Shown here piece after piece: positions 33,034 to 44,284 of a stretch of 64,000 bases of DNA; the first letter of the stretch is position 1; each line of letters begins with the position of its first letter. Source of the stretch: Bedellia somnulentella (taxonomy: Eukaryota > Arthropoda > Insecta > Lepidoptera > Bedelliidae); contig OY755178.1 of the NCBI GenBank assembly GCA_963576735.1, positions 6,386,001 to 6,450,000 on the forward strand, in the 5' to 3' direction. The translations under genes were made by a program, and so were the position numbers. The notes under the pieces were generated by a model. That model was not told the DNA's origin and did not search any database. It saw nothing but the letters and a program-made list of their open reading frames with translations.

Positions 33034-33377
33034 TACATTTTACATATACACTTTAAGTATTCTTTTTCTCTTCGAAATATATCCACAACAGCAGCTGGTC
33101 CTTAGCAACTTAACAACACACAAATATATTACATAAAACACGACTTACATAGTTTGCAATAAGTCTATGCGGCTTTTTGTATCCATTTGATTTATACGCA
33201 AAGTTGCTTTTCCATTCAAATGTTGGCGTAACAAGTCACAGCTGTCACATATCAAGACTGACGTATTTCGTTTTACTATTACACTACTGGCTTCTTTGCT
33301 TATTGATCAAATCAAAATTCAAGATCAGACTGATTTTTGTATTTCACTCATGTGGTATTGCTATAATACTTTGGCTT
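33034..33377. other. no gene recognised
   Basis: AT-rich spacer. Confidence 0.45.
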
Positions 33378-33600
33378 TCAGCTGTGTAGTATCGGCTTAG
33401 ATTAGCAGTACCCCATTTCTTCCTGAGGGTGATTGTAAGAGGCGACTAAGGGTATAAGGAAATTTAAGTGGTTTTTGAGCGATATAGTTGAAGATCCATC
33501 ACCAACAACCCTTCTATTACCATATTTTCCTCACTCAACATCCAAAAGTGGCTATGGAATTTCGTTTTCCAAAGCTCAAGCTACCCCAGTAGCAACGCGT
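33378..33600 (+). mobile_element. SINE-B, diverged
   Basis: GCTGTGTAGTATCGGCTTAG to AAGCTCAAGCTACCCCAG. The 3' tail is lost. Confidence 0.75.
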
Positions 33601-33649
33601 ATATGAAACCATCAATTATGTTTTACAAATAATATTTTTTGTGTTTATA

Positions 33650-33730
33650 GCCAGTGTCAAATGGTTAGAAGGGTTAGCTACCACATTGAGATCGCGGGTT
33701 TAAAACCTGCAAAGATTAAACATTTATAAG
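33650..33730 (+). mobile_element. tRNA-like SINE fragment
   Basis: ATGGTTAGAAGGGTTAGC and TGAGATCGCGGGTTTAAAACCTGC resemble Pol III A and B boxes. No full tRNA fold. Confidence 0.4.
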
Positions 33731-33773
33731 ATGAATATTGATGATTGATTGATAGGTCCAAATCTAATAGCAA

Positions 33774-33788
33774 AGTTTGGGATTATTA
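33774..33788. repeat. 15-bp target-site duplication, left
   Basis: AGTTTGGGATTATTA, identical to 35070-35084. Brackets LINE-2. Confidence 0.85.
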
Positions 33789-35069
33789 GATAGATAGATA
33801 GATTAGAAAAATGGTTTCCGCAATTGGTCACTGTAGGGCCATTTCACGTGGGCCACGGCCGTCATTCTATCCACCCGAGCTCTACCCAGAAGTCAACAAG
33901 TTGTGTCAAATGTTTTAAGTGATTTGTCATACTACCTGTCTTTTCCAAGTTGGTGTGGCGTTGGTTGTTCAAGGTGTTGCACTCGAACATTACGTGGTTT
34001 ACCGTCTCTTCTGTCTCCATGCAGGCTCTGCATAGTGGGCTGTCTGTAATTCCTAGTGTAAAGTAGTGTTTGTTCAGTGAGCAGTGTCCTGTTATGATAC
34101 CTGTAACCATTCGTAGTTTCCTCCTGTCTAGGTTCAAGAGTCTTTTAGTGAGATGTGGATCCAGGTTCGGCATTGCTTCTTTGGATTGTCGACATTCTGA
34201 CAGGGCGTGCCATATCGCCTTGTGTTGTTCTTGGGTTCGTTCCCTTAGCCAAGTGCGATATTGATTGTATGGGATTGGTATAATTGGTTCTGGTCCTTCT
34301 ATTATATTGCTGGATCCTCTGCGGGCTAGTTCATCGGCCGCATCATTTCCAAGCGAATTGCTGTGTCCTTTTATCCACTGCAGTGTGATGTTGTTTTTCT
34401 TGGATATACATTCAAGTGACTCGTGACATTGTAGTATAATTCCGTTGTTGGTTTCGTTGCCTTTCAGAGTGTATAACACTGCTTTGCTGTCTGAGAGTAT
34501 TCTAATATTTGTATTTTCAACTTTTCTGTTTATTATGGCTGTTGTTGCTAGGAGTAGGCCTATGCACTCAGCTTGATAGACACTATTGTGTTTTCCTAGC
34601 GTTGAGTATGTCTTGATGTTGAGGTCATATGAAAAGGCTCCTGCCCCTGTTCCATCATTTGTTTTCGATCCGTCTGTGTATATTCTCAACTCTTTTATGT
34701 TGGGGTGGTCGTTTGGTTCTTCCTCAAGATTGACTTGATAGTGTTTGTTGAAGATGTATCTCTTTTGTATTCTGTCACATGGCCCTGCCAATAGGGGTTG
34801 ATATTCCATCGCCTCCGCCATGATTGTTGTATGTTTTATTCTGGAGTCTTTACTCAATGTTTTGTTTCGATCTAATCTTATGGTGGCCATTGCTGCTTCT
34901 TGTTGTATATAAAGATGTAAGGGAGGCAGGTTGAACATAGCTTGCAGAGCAGCTGTTGGTGTTGTTTTCATGGCTCCCGATATCGCTATGCATGCCATTC
35001 TTTGTACTTTCTCTAGGTCTTTTTGACATGTGCTCAGCACGGTCCTTGGCCACCAAACCAGGGCTTATT
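33789..35069 (-). mobile_element. LINE-2, 5'-truncated non-LTR retrotransposon
   Basis: 1281 bp bounded by a perfect 15-bp duplication. On the minus strand it begins inside the ORF2 protein, runs through an intact C-terminal coding region, a short 3' UTR, and ends in a tetranucleotide tail (TCTA repeats, 33789-33805) instead of poly(A). This is textbook target-primed insertion with 5' truncation. Confidence 0.9.
33862..35069 (-). pseudogene. LINE-2 ORF2 C-terminus with RNase H domain
   Basis: The open frame runs from the truncation point to a stop at 33862 without interruption. It begins ALVWWPRTVLSTCQKDLEKVQRMAC, the linker after the reverse transcriptase in I/R1/Loa-type LINEs. Counting from the codon at 35040, RNase H spans about residues 115-245 with all four acidic residues: D123 (IYTDGSK), E158 (QAECIG), D184 (LSDSKA), D233 (GNDAADELA), and WIKGHSNSLGN before the last. 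The C-terminal zinc motif C-x2-C-x8-H-x4-C is at C337/C340/H349/C354. The endonuclease and RT are missing, so it is a dead but young fragment. No usable ATG. Confidence 0.9.
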
Positions 35070-35084
35070 AGTTTGGGATTATTA
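35070..35084. repeat. 15-bp target-site duplication, right
   Basis: Identical to 33774-33788. Confidence 0.85.
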
Positions 35085-35104
35085 TGACATTATGTAATTT
35101 ATAT

Positions 35105-35465
35105 TCACACTCAACTCAAACTTTCACGCTGTATACCCCCGAAGGGGTTGGCAGAGGTACTAATATTTCTGAACATAACGCGACATTGACACCTGGTGTT
35201 CAGAGTACCCACATTTTGTTTGGATAGTGTACCAACGTGATGGGGGGCAGGTCTATTGCTGTTTTTTACGAATACACTGTTACATGACCAAGAACAACTT
35301 AGCCATGTGGGTTCCCTCACGATGTTTTCCGTGACCGTTAACAACGATGATAAATTAACCACACATATTACTTTAGAAAAGACAAATTGGTGTAGGCCCG
35401 ACCCGGGATTTGAACCCTCATCGTCTGCATGATAAGCGGTGTTCTACCCACTGAGCTACCACGGT
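35105..35465 (-). mobile_element. SINE-A, full length
   Basis: The best full copy on the minus strand. The head reads GGTAGCTCAGTGGGTAGAACACCGCTTAT, then GATGAGGGTTCAAATCCCGGGTCGGGCC when reversed, with both Pol III boxes at consensus. The 3' end has the TTTGAGTTGAG variant. Confidence 0.9.
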
Positions 35466-35744
35466 AGCTATATACTGCTGAATATGTCATACCGATTGTT
35501 GACTTCTACAAATGTGCATGAGAAGCACTTACCCTTCTAATTTTTTTCCTTCTAATCTTTTTTTGAAGCAATTGACCCCTTAGCTCAGTGATATAAAATC
35601 TTACCATGATTTTAATACCGTAACATATCATACTTATATATTTTGCTTACAATTATATGATACATGCACAATATTGGGTATATTCCATTACTAATAAATA
35701 AAGAATAAATAATGGAAAGAAAAATTTTGACACAGGCGGGTGTG

Positions 35745-35825
35745 TGTCGAAATTTTTCTTTATTTATTATTAATAATCCCCACATGAGGTTTTCATGAAC
35801 AAAAAGATTTAAATTATATTCCATT
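35745..35825 (+). mobile_element. SINE-C 3' part
   Basis: GGGTGTGTGTCGAAATTTTTCTTTATTTATTA, then AATCCCCACATGAGGTTTTCATGAAC. The tRNA-like head is gone. Confidence 0.65.
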
Positions 35826-35849
35826 AGTTTATTTAGCAATATTTTCATA

Positions 35850-35935
35850 CAAGCCCTTTTATTATTCAATTCAGATTTTGGACGTCTGCCTTTTTGAGTA
35901 TATCCTATAATTTTGTCCCCCGTGGTTGTTCTCTA
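35850..35935 (-). mobile_element. LINE-1 fragment
   Basis: Reverse complement reads GTACTCAAAAAGGCAGACGTCC-like sequence matching 54850-54890 (LKKAGVR). About 85 bases. Confidence 0.6.
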
Positions 35936-36560
35936 CTGAGAATAACATAAACTTTATTTACCGTGCTTTAGCATGGTGACATACGTATATCCGAAACCTT
36001 TAAACCCGAATATTATTTTACCGAAAACTAATCGACTTTTTTTTTAATTGCCATAATATTGTTTCACTGAAATTTCAAATACCATATTCTTACATTCCAG
36101 ATTATAGATTGACTTTTTTTTCTTTACTATCATTGTGATTAACCACTAGAACGGATTCCCACAGAATCAAAAACCAGATATACCTTAATTCCGCAATATT
36201 TTTTTTCCGAATAATCACTATCCCAAAAAATAATTTTCCATACATTTGAAATACAGATGTATTGAATGATACCTACTGCTATGAACAATTTTGCAGGCAT
36301 ATTTTATGTAAGTAGTATACCCCGCCCCCGTCCCCTATATGTATTAAGCATGCAAGCAAGCTGCAAGCAAGCAAGTATGCATATAGGCATGCATCAGGCA
36401 TTTAGGTGCTCGCTGCGCTACGCTTGCTCGTTTTATACATAATCTAACCTAACCTAACCTAACTAAATGTGACCTAACTTTTCTTTGTCTGTCTGTCCTC
36501 CCCGACATGCAACCAAGCATGCAAACAAGCCAGCAAGTATACATACAAACAGGCATGCAT
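35936..36560. repeat. Rep-6 region with CCTAA telomere-like units
   Basis: 36430-36475 holds TCTAACCTAACCTAACCTAACTAAATGTGACCTAAC, three to four units of CCTAA, the insect telomere repeat. It is flanked by AAGCAAGCAAG-type runs (36350-36375, 36505-36535). The same arrangement recurs at 58445-58625, so this is a dispersed repeat with telomere-like units and not a telomere end. Upstream (35990-36250) are several phrases with CCGAA or TTTCCGAA that I recall from similar moth repeats. Confidence 0.55.
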
Positions 36561-37269
36561 TAGCGTTTTATTTATACCAGTTTTCTAACATAAATAATAT
36601 CTAGTTAAAGAGATTTACGATTTGTAAGACTATAGATAAAGTTTCTTTGGTCTTGTAAACCTTTGGAATAATCAGATTATAGTAAAAGATATTGTTGGTA
36701 AAAGCAAAAAATTCTTTTTAATAATCTGGTTTTAGTTTTTCTGGGAAGTGACACTTCTAGAATATATATTTTTGTACTGATACTCGTACTTGTAACTTAA
36801 TTTTTATTTGTTTTTTCTAAGGCCATCTCGTATGAAAATAATATTTATAGTGCGATAATAAGGTGTTATCTCTGACAAAGTTACTGTGACAGCTGTCAAA
36901 CGACACACTTGATTCGGGGTACCTTAGACATTCACGTAATATATATTTTCCTCCGGTTTGTTACTTTGCCGAATAACTACTTTAGCTTATTTGTAAATAA
37001 TAATGGATGACCATTTCTTTCTACACTAAAATTGTTGCTGAAGTTGTATTCAGAAGGTTGAGGGTCTAGCTTTTATGAGCGATTGAGCAGTTAGCCTCAA
37101 ATTACTTGGTTTATTAGTAACAGTATATTTTTCCCTTTTTTTGTCTCAGCACTCGTAAAACCAAGCTAAAACTCAAGCTTCTAAACTTTTTCTCTTGGGC
37201 CAGAAAGTGCAAATTTCGCTTATTTCAAAGTAATAATATAATACAATGATATAAATAATGTCACATTTG
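36561..37269. other. no gene recognised
   Basis: AT-rich; may be the continuation of Rep-6. Confidence 0.4.
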
Positions 37270-37505
37270 TTATACTTGTACAAAGGGTAGGCGTAAAGGG
37301 GTAGCCAGACCTTTAGAGCTAAAAACTCCTCAGCGACATTTGGAAGTTGAAGGGGGGCAAGATGGCAGAAATAAAGTATCATTGGTAATGAGTCTCCAAC
37401 CACATCGCCAAAAAACCACAATAAAAAGCCCCATACCCATGATCGCCTCTTACGACAATCTTGGATAGAAAGGGGTAGTGACATTCTAAGCTGGCAATAC
37501 ACGGC
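37270..37505 (-). mobile_element. SINE-B (b)
   Basis: Subfamily b wording (GCGACATTTGGAAGTTGAAGGGGGGCAAGATGG). The tail side is decayed. The 112-codon frame across it is spurious. Confidence 0.75.
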
Positions 37506-38286
37506 GAACAAAAATTCGTTATATTTTTTTATATAATTTTGATTTTGGTATGATATTTAAAGCGGACCTGCCATTTGCCTTTTCTGTAGTCTTAAACGTG
37601 CTTCTTGTACTTTAGAGATCCCCCTACACCTAGATCCCCTAGATCTTAGGAAAACTTACATTTATTTATTTATTTTTATTTATTTATTTACACACCAAAT
37701 ATAATCTTGACAGATGAGACACCTAATATGATTACATTTCACTTCACATTTCAATCGAAAATATTTACGATAACACGTGATAACACATAGCTAGGGTATA
37801 ATACTATAATAATAGGCTGGTTCATTATCAGATTAATGCACTATCTAGGCAAGAGAAAATAGTCTAAAACCGTGTTATAAAGATTTTGTAGTTCTACCAA
37901 ACCTTTCAAAGCGATAAAGCAAATTAGTTATAAGATTAGTGCAAGTATGTAAGCAAAATATTAAATATAGAAATAACAAAGACTTAAATCAGCAAACTAT
38001 GTATAGAAACAATTTCTAAAATTAATATTGACAACATTTCATTATCTGTATCACGAATTGAGTTATTTTGATAAAATATTTTTGAGTTCAAAAGCGCTAT
38101 GGTTAAATTATTTAGATTGAAAAGGTATTTATAAGCCAGACTATGTCCAAACCACCATTTCGGTAGACTTAAATGACAGTCTATTTTTATTATAGATCTG
38201 TCTTTCGTTGAGTTTTATTTTAAGCATTTACTTTATTATCATATCTATTTCCTCTTAGCTTCATATTTGGTTAACACAAACCGAGA
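37506..38286. other. no gene recognised; (TTTA)n at 37662-37693
   Basis: AT-rich with one TTTA microsatellite followed by CACACCAAATATAA. Nothing else assigned. Confidence 0.5.
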
Positions 38287-38585
38287 CCACCGTGACAGCT
38301 CAATAGGTAGATCATCGGTTATCGTGCAAACGACTGGTGTTCAAATCCAATACCAAATTGTCTTTTCTAAAGACATATGTGTGGTTAATCTATCATGGTT
38401 GTTAACGGTGAGGGAAAACATCGTGAGGAAACCCACATGGCTGAGTTGTACTTAGTCATGTGACAGTGTATTCGTACAAAACGGCGATAGGCCTGCTCCC
38501 TATTACGTGAGTACACTGACCATGCAAAGCGTGGGTACCTCTGCCGGGATAATCGGCGTGAACGTTTAAGTTATGTTATGTTATG
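38287..38585 (+). mobile_element. SINE-A, full length with 3' deletion
   Basis: Head with diverged boxes (CAGCTCAATAGGTAGA, GTGTTCAAATCC). It lacks about 40 bases before CTCTGCCGGGATAATCGG. TTATG tail intact. Confidence 0.85.
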
Positions 38586-38689
38586 ACCAAATCGGGCTGA
38601 TTCCATCTTTGACATTCATAAAACTAGAATAGGTAGCCAGAGTTTCAGAATACGAAATTTTGGAATTCAATTGGAAAAAGATATAAAAT

Positions 38690-38935
38690 AATATATATAT
38701 ACCTGAACTGATAAACGTTGTTTTGCCCTATAAAATATTTCTTGGGAATAACTAGTAGATTTAATTACAAAAAATTGTCAGGGTTTGTATAACATTTATC
38801 ACTTATGAGTATAAAAAATAGTTGTTAACCTATTCACAGACCTACCGAATGTGTATGCAAAATTTCATTTAAATTGGTTCAGTCGTTTTGGAGGAGTTTA
38901 GTGACATACATTTTACATATTAGATAAAGCTCAAT
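38690..38935 (-). mobile_element. Helitron-like 5' region, diverged
   Basis: CCTACCGAATGTGTATGCAAAATTTCATTTAAATTGGTTCAGTCGTTTTGGAGGAG followed by GTGACATAC and TATTAGATA is a phrase I recall from many lepidopteran Helitron-like elements read in reverse. Limits uncertain. Confidence 0.45.
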
Positions 38936-38954
38936 GAAAGAACCACCCCTTCAC

Positions 38955-39105
38955 ATGCAGAAGACGAGATAAGAAAACCGACATGTTATTCATGTAAAAG
39001 TGTAATCGTACAAGACGGCGATGAGCCCGCCCCATCTTGTGATTGCACTGTCCAAGCAAAACGTGGATACTCTTAACGCAAGGTTGCTGAGAAAGTCACA
39101 TAATT
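38955..39105 (+). mobile_element. SINE-A middle part, diverged
   Basis: GTACAAGACGGCGATGAGCCCGCCCC to CCAAGCAAAACGTGGATACTC. Lacks head and tail. Confidence 0.65.
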
Positions 39106-39589
39106 TTGGCGTTAAATTGCATATACATTTTTTGATCATTTGTTGTTATATACAGGGCGTCTCTCGACTATACTACATGGAAGGAAACTACTTAAAATGC
39201 AGAATATGGAACATTTTACTGAAAGAAGACTATTGTAATTTAAAAAAAAACTGCGTTACAATTTTTTTTAAACTTAATGGTTCAACCGGTATTCAAACCC
39301 ACAACGTAAGAAAAAAGAACACGCCTGTAATATTACCCATCGGAATTCTTTATAATATGGGTTATTTTTACTATCACCACCTTTATGTTACTTTTAGTTA
39401 CAGTTATTTTTACAATAAATGTTAGCATTGCTTTTAATTATTTGGAAAAGTTCAAAATCTTATCTGGTGCTTTTTTTACATTTGTGTGACAGAATCGCTG
39501 CGATTCAATTTATTTCCTGTGGTACCCCACCCCATGTTTGTACAACCATGTTTTAGAGTAGGAAAAATTTGGAAAATTCTTACTTTATA
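39106..39589. other. no gene recognised
   Basis: AT-rich. The 134-codon frame running out of the SINE-A piece is not supported as a gene. Confidence 0.45.
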
Positions 39590-39692
39590 ATAAATAAAAA
39601 AATATTTTCTCCACTCAACTTTCCCAAGGTGCATAGGATCTTATTATTCTGAAGTTCTGACTTCCCTTCTAAATATGAATAGGCGTGAGTAT
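39590..39692 (+). mobile_element. SINE-B 3' end, diverged
   Basis: CTCCACTCAACTTTCCCAAGG to AGGCGTGAGTATATG. Confidence 0.55.
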
Positions 39693-40439
39693 ATGTTTGA
39701 AAAAAAAATAAGAACGCCACATAATTACAATTACGCAAGCAGCTATGTATGTTCACAAATTTATTAACAAATAAATCGTCATTTTCTATTCAAAAAAATA
39801 CATGAGAGCATGTATGAAGAAAGATGACGGAATTATACAAAAACTGGTCCCTTGGACTAAAAAAGTTCATTTTAAACGGATAAAACCTTAACTCAATTTA
39901 TGTAAGTCGACAAAGCCGCTTACAAAACATTATTTGGTAACTTTTGACGCAGAAAAACGCCAAATTGAAAATAAATCTAATTTGTCGAGAATATGGGCGT
40001 ATTCAGAGTTAAGGTTATTTTTACTTTTTGAACAATGAAAATTAATTTGCAAAATCCGTAACTTTCAGTTCACATAATTATGGTATTTGTTCACAACAGC
40101 GGGAAATATGATTCAAGGAATTTAAATCAGTATCTTTGCTTAAGCTCCTTACAATTTCAACTTTAATAAGTTCTTTGCTTGTGGCCTCTGCTAGCGTACT
40201 GCCTTTGAAAACTTTTGATGTTTCTTTGATGAGATCAAAGGTTAATCCTACATATTATATTTCAGTCTTGCTCACTCGTCTATCAATTTTGTAGTGTTTT
40301 ACATATTCTATAACTTATTTCTTTGCTTGAATTTTTTATAATGCAACTAATAAATGTAAGTATACTGTAATGAAAGAAAACAAAAATTGTGAACATGATT
40401 TTATAAAAATTATAGACGACGGTTTGGGTATATATCAAG
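39693..40439. other. no gene recognised
   Basis: AT-rich spacer. Confidence 0.5.
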
Positions 40440-40690
40440 GATGAACGATTGTATATTGTTGAAAGAGATTTGTAGAGCCCATGTAAAAGGTAATATTAGT
40501 AGAGGACCACCACAAGGGACACATATAAGAGAAGAATAAAAGAGCATGTATGTAAACGTTTATGAACGAAGAGTCTACATCGTTGTGTACAATGTAGACT
40601 CTACGCTTGAGAGGTTTGCCAGGATCGAAAAAAGTGGCGATTTATAGTCTTTACTTACCCTAATGGGAAATAAGGCTTGAGTGTATGTAT
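40440..40690 (+). mobile_element. LINE-1 fragment with internal hairpin
   Basis: AAAGAGATTTGTAGAGCCCATGTAAAAGGTAATATTAGTAGAGGACC to AATGGGAAATAAGGCTTGAGTG. Many indels; no usable frame. 40570-40602 contains an 11-bp inverted repeat (AGAGTCTACAT / ATGTAGACTCT). Confidence 0.7.
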
Positions 40691-41350
40691 TTATATAATA
40701 GATATTAGCCATCGAAATTGATTTCATCTATTATATAATATAATTAATCGATCGAATAGCATACTGTCTCGATTGTATAGTAAATTAGAAACCGGATAGC
40801 CTTTCATTTAATTTAATGCATAATTACATGTTAGCATAATCCGTGCCACAATATACATCAAATAAATTACATTTGTTGGTACACACGACAATCACAATAG
40901 AAACTTTGAATCTGATCAAAATTTAGTTTGTCTCGTTCATTTACATTTCTGTAACAAAATTTTCTAAATATCAATATTTTGAATAAATATTATAAAAAAT
41001 ATGTCAGAATATAAATATGTATACAGTATGTCAGAAAACTGAAAAAAATTGTGATTGGTGAACGGGACAGGGTGGTGAAAATAGTATATTGTAAAAAAAA
41101 TGGAGAAAACTAAGTAAATTGGTAACAGAAATATAAATATAATGTAGTAAAATGTTAATGTCAGTACCGGATGACCAGCGTCTGAAGTGTGAAGGAATGC
41201 ATAAAGCGCCTATCAATACCCCAATATATCAATTTATAAAAAAAAAACTTGCTGCCAAATTATTTATTACTTCGTGAAGATAACGCAGAGGTAAATTCCA
41301 TATCCGTATCTTTCGGATGTAAAGGAATGTTATTTATAAAATAAGAAACA
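40691..41350. other. no gene recognised
   Basis: AT-rich spacer. Confidence 0.5.
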
Positions 41351-41690
41351 GCGTGATTCGTGAAAGGTGCGGTGTGAAAGATGATATTGTAAAAAAGGTA
41401 GTAAAAGGAATCTTGAGATGGTTTGGGCATAAAGAGAGGATGGATGATAGTAAATTGGTGAAAAAAATCTATAAAGCTAACGTGGAAGGTAATGTTAGTA
41501 GAGGACTACCACGGAGGACATATTAAGAACCTAATGGAGAGCGTGCTCAAAAAGGCAGGTGCCCGAAGTTTAAAGAATAAAAGAGCTTCTATGAAAATAT
41601 TAATGGATGTAGTTGTAGACAAAGCTAAAGAGGTTTGCCAGAATCGTACAAAGTAGCGATCGAGAATCTGCCTACCCCAATGAAAAATAA
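41351..41690 (+). pseudogene. LINE-1 RT C-terminal fragment
   Basis: Codes in broken frames for VIRERCGVKDDIV, LRWFGH and ANVEGNVSRG. It starts at nearly the same point in the element as the copy at 24352. The 3' end abuts a SINE-B tail at 41692. Confidence 0.75.
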
Positions 41691-41691
41691 T

Positions 41692-41942
41692 ACATACATA
41701 CATATACTCACGGCTATGAATCCCTAGAAGGGGACGCCAGAGCTAAGTAACTAGAAATTCCTCACACACTTTTGGAAAGTTGAGTGGGGAAAAGATGACA
41801 AAATAAAGGTTGTTGGTGATGGGTCTCCAACCGCATCGCCCAAAAATCCCGTAAAAGCCCCAACACCGTTAGTCGCCTCTTACGTACACCGACCGGTAGA
41901 AATGGGGTAGTGTTATTCTAAGGCGTCACTACATAGCAAAAA
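41692..41942 (-). mobile_element. SINE-B (a), full length
   Basis: Minus-strand copy starting with CATACATACATATACTCACGG directly at the end of the LINE-1 fragment. Confidence 0.85.
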
Positions 41943-42650
41943 ATAATGGGGTGTATATAAATATGTATGTATGTATTTAAAGATTTTAAAAACCGTCATT
42001 TATTTTTCTTACTGTGAAATTATTTATTACTCCGTAAATATACAGAAATAAATGCTATATACTTTCGAATGTTCAAATATTATTTATAATCAAGGATGTT
42101 ATGTATGTATTAAATACATTTTGATATATTGTCAAAATTTTAGTCCAAAAAAGCTTGAAGTAAGCAATAAATAAAAAACCTGAATGCAATCTGCTTCATT
42201 CTACTTCTAAAAGCCTACTAGAGTACTTTGACGTGCAAAACAAACATTCCCTTCATACCATTAAACCTTGCATACGCAAAAATTAAATAAAACAACTAAA
42301 AAACGCTTTAAAATTTAAAACAACTGTTTTGATACGACGTACCCTGAACTCAATGTTCATTTATAGCTATATTAAATGTATTTAATCACTTTTTCCTATA
42401 AAACTTGGCAATTACCGATTTAATCTTCGTATCTGCAGCGTCGAATACAGCAACTGCAAATTGCACGCCACTAGTTGTAGCTACCGACATAAATTCAGAA
42501 TCGTAAACCAATTTTATACAATCATGCTATAGCAGTCACTGCCTGGTGCCATAACATGGATGGAATTACGATATTTGCATAGTTAAATAATGCCTCACGA
42601 TCATTTCTATGCACGTTTTTCAATTGTTCTTTATTGTAGGCGAATTTTTA
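41943..42650. other. no gene recognised
   Basis: AT-rich spacer. Confidence 0.5.
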
Positions 42651-43910
42651 ATCCGGTCAATTTATACATTCAAGGTTACATAAATTCATAAGAAGCTGAA
42701 AATGGGTACAATTGTTCAAAACATGATTATAAATGAAACCTCAAAAGTCCCCATCGTTCCGAGGTGTGCTAAAAATTTTACACGAGGTCAAAGGTCAAAA
42801 AAATGAGTTTTTTGCGATTTTTAGCGAAAACGATATAACGCGTTGAAAAGTTCGATCATTGGTAATCTTCATACTTTGCACACGTTTCCACGCCACCTAT
42901 GAGGTAGTGTACTTAGCGCGTTTTATTTTAACGTGACATCTCCTGTAGGCCTATTCCACGGGTCTGCAGTGATTTTATTTGTTTTAAAACTATTGTAAAA
43001 TATTATTGTACATATCGGTTGGTTAAAATAATGGCTGTGTAATTGAAAATGAAATGATTAATATTCCTCGTCTGATTCGTAATTTTCCAGGATTACTGTT
43101 TCTTGTCCTTCGTCTTCTTCTTGTTCTTCTTCCTGTTCTTCTTCTTCTTCTTTTTCTTCTATTTCACAGATCCACTGTCCCACTAGCGATTCCTCATTGG
43201 TATCATATGAGTCTTCTAGATTAGCTGACTCAACATTAGAGCACGATCGGCCTTGGCAGTTTGTGCATGCCAGGGAACAAAACAGTCCAACTTTTCTGCA
43301 TCCACATTTAGCATTAAAACCTTTTTTACAGTTGCAAAATATTGAGTTGAGAAGTTTCTCAGGTGCTGGTGGAAGTAAAGTTAGAACTGGCTCTTATGTA
43401 TTGTCGTATTCCACTTCTTCTTCCTTCCTTCCAACCCCAGTCTTTAGGGTCCAGCTGATTACCAAACCACACTTGAACTTGGTAATATACCCGAAATAAA
43501 TGTTGGTGAGCAGCTACTGAGGTTTAAGTTATAACACCTTATAAGTGATGTTCATACGTGGCGTACATGTGCAAAGTATGAAGATTACCAATGATCGAAC
43601 TTTTCAACGCGTTATATCTTCAAAATGGTGGCTTTTAGGGAAAAAAATAATGATATCTTTTTTGTAGAGAATTTTTTGATCTACAATTTTGTACTGGGGT
43701 GTTTTGCGAAAAAACTCACCGTTTCGCTTAAAATCGCAAAAAACTCATTTTTTTGACCTTTGACCTCGTGTAAAATTTTTAGCACACCTCGGAACGATGG
43801 GGACTTTTGAGGTTTCGTTTATAATCATGTTTTGAACAATTGTGCCAATTTTCAGCTTCTTATGAATTTATGTAACCTTCCTCCTTATTTTAGGCCTAAA
43901 TTGACCGGAC
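42651..43910. mobile_element. DNA transposon with long inverted repeats and CXC-like gene remnant
   Basis: Left (42652-42896) and right (about 43559-43909) arms are inverted copies starting TCCGGTCAATTTA. They share AAAACATGATTATAAA.GAAACCTC and GATCATTGGTAATCTTCATACTTTGC. The right arm keeps about 110 bases (43620-43730) missing from the left. The internal 0.65 kb holds a minus-strand cysteine-rich coding remnant. No transposase found, so non-autonomous. Target duplication not clear. Confidence 0.75.
43058..43400 (-). pseudogene. CXC-like cysteine-rich domain protein, C-terminal remnant
   Basis: Minus strand, ending at a TAA at 43058-43060. The frame reads FCNCKKGFNAKCGCRKVGLFC, then SLACTNCQGRSCSN, a dense cysteine pattern like tesmin/TSO1 CXC DNA-binding motifs. 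A run of Glu/Gln (EEKEEEEEQEEEQEEDEG, from the TTCTTCTTC repeat at 43105-43160) and the end ILENYESDEEY follow. I recall this C-terminus from multicopy insect proteins of unknown function. A stop upstream (before EPVLTLLPPAPEK) and no start show that only the 3' portion survives. The plus-strand frame at 43197-43499 is its shadow. Confidence 0.65.
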
Positions 43911-44007
43911 TATTTAATAGAATATTACGGAGCGTAATTGAACATTCAATTTGCCGGGAAATCAATATAACTTAGCATAAAAGAGTTTTGCTGTAAGTTT
44001 GTAATGC

Positions 44008-44258
44008 TGTGTAGTGTCGGCTTAGAATAGCACTACCCCATTTCTTCCGGTGGGGTACGTAAGAGGCGACTAACGGTATTGGGGCTTTTAAGGGATTTTT
44101 GGGTGATGCGGTTGGAGACCCATCACCAACAACCTTTATTTTACCATCTTTTCCTCACTCAAATTTCCAAAAGTGGCTGAGGAATTTCTAATTCTTTAGC
44201 TCTGGCTACCCCTTCTAGGGATTTATAGCCGTGAGTATATGTATGTATGTCTTTGTTT
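44008..44258 (+). mobile_element. SINE-B (a), full length
   Basis: Close to consensus, with a TATG tail. Confidence 0.87.
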
Positions 44259-44284
44259 TTAAAACTTTGAAAACTTAGTACTAG

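Noticed and set aside
36430..36475. True telomere end
   Set aside because: Only three to four CCTAA units, inside a dispersed repeat that recurs at 58445.
36350..36540. CRISPR array (AAGCAAGC-type repeats)
   Set aside because: Short irregular runs in a eukaryotic genome, no regular spacer spacing.
39021..39425. 134-codon frame
   Set aside because: Starts in a SINE-A piece and continues in AT-rich spacer; no domain.
42651..43910. piggyBac element
   Set aside because: No TTAA duplication or piggyBac transposase motifs; the only coding remnant is the CXC-like region.
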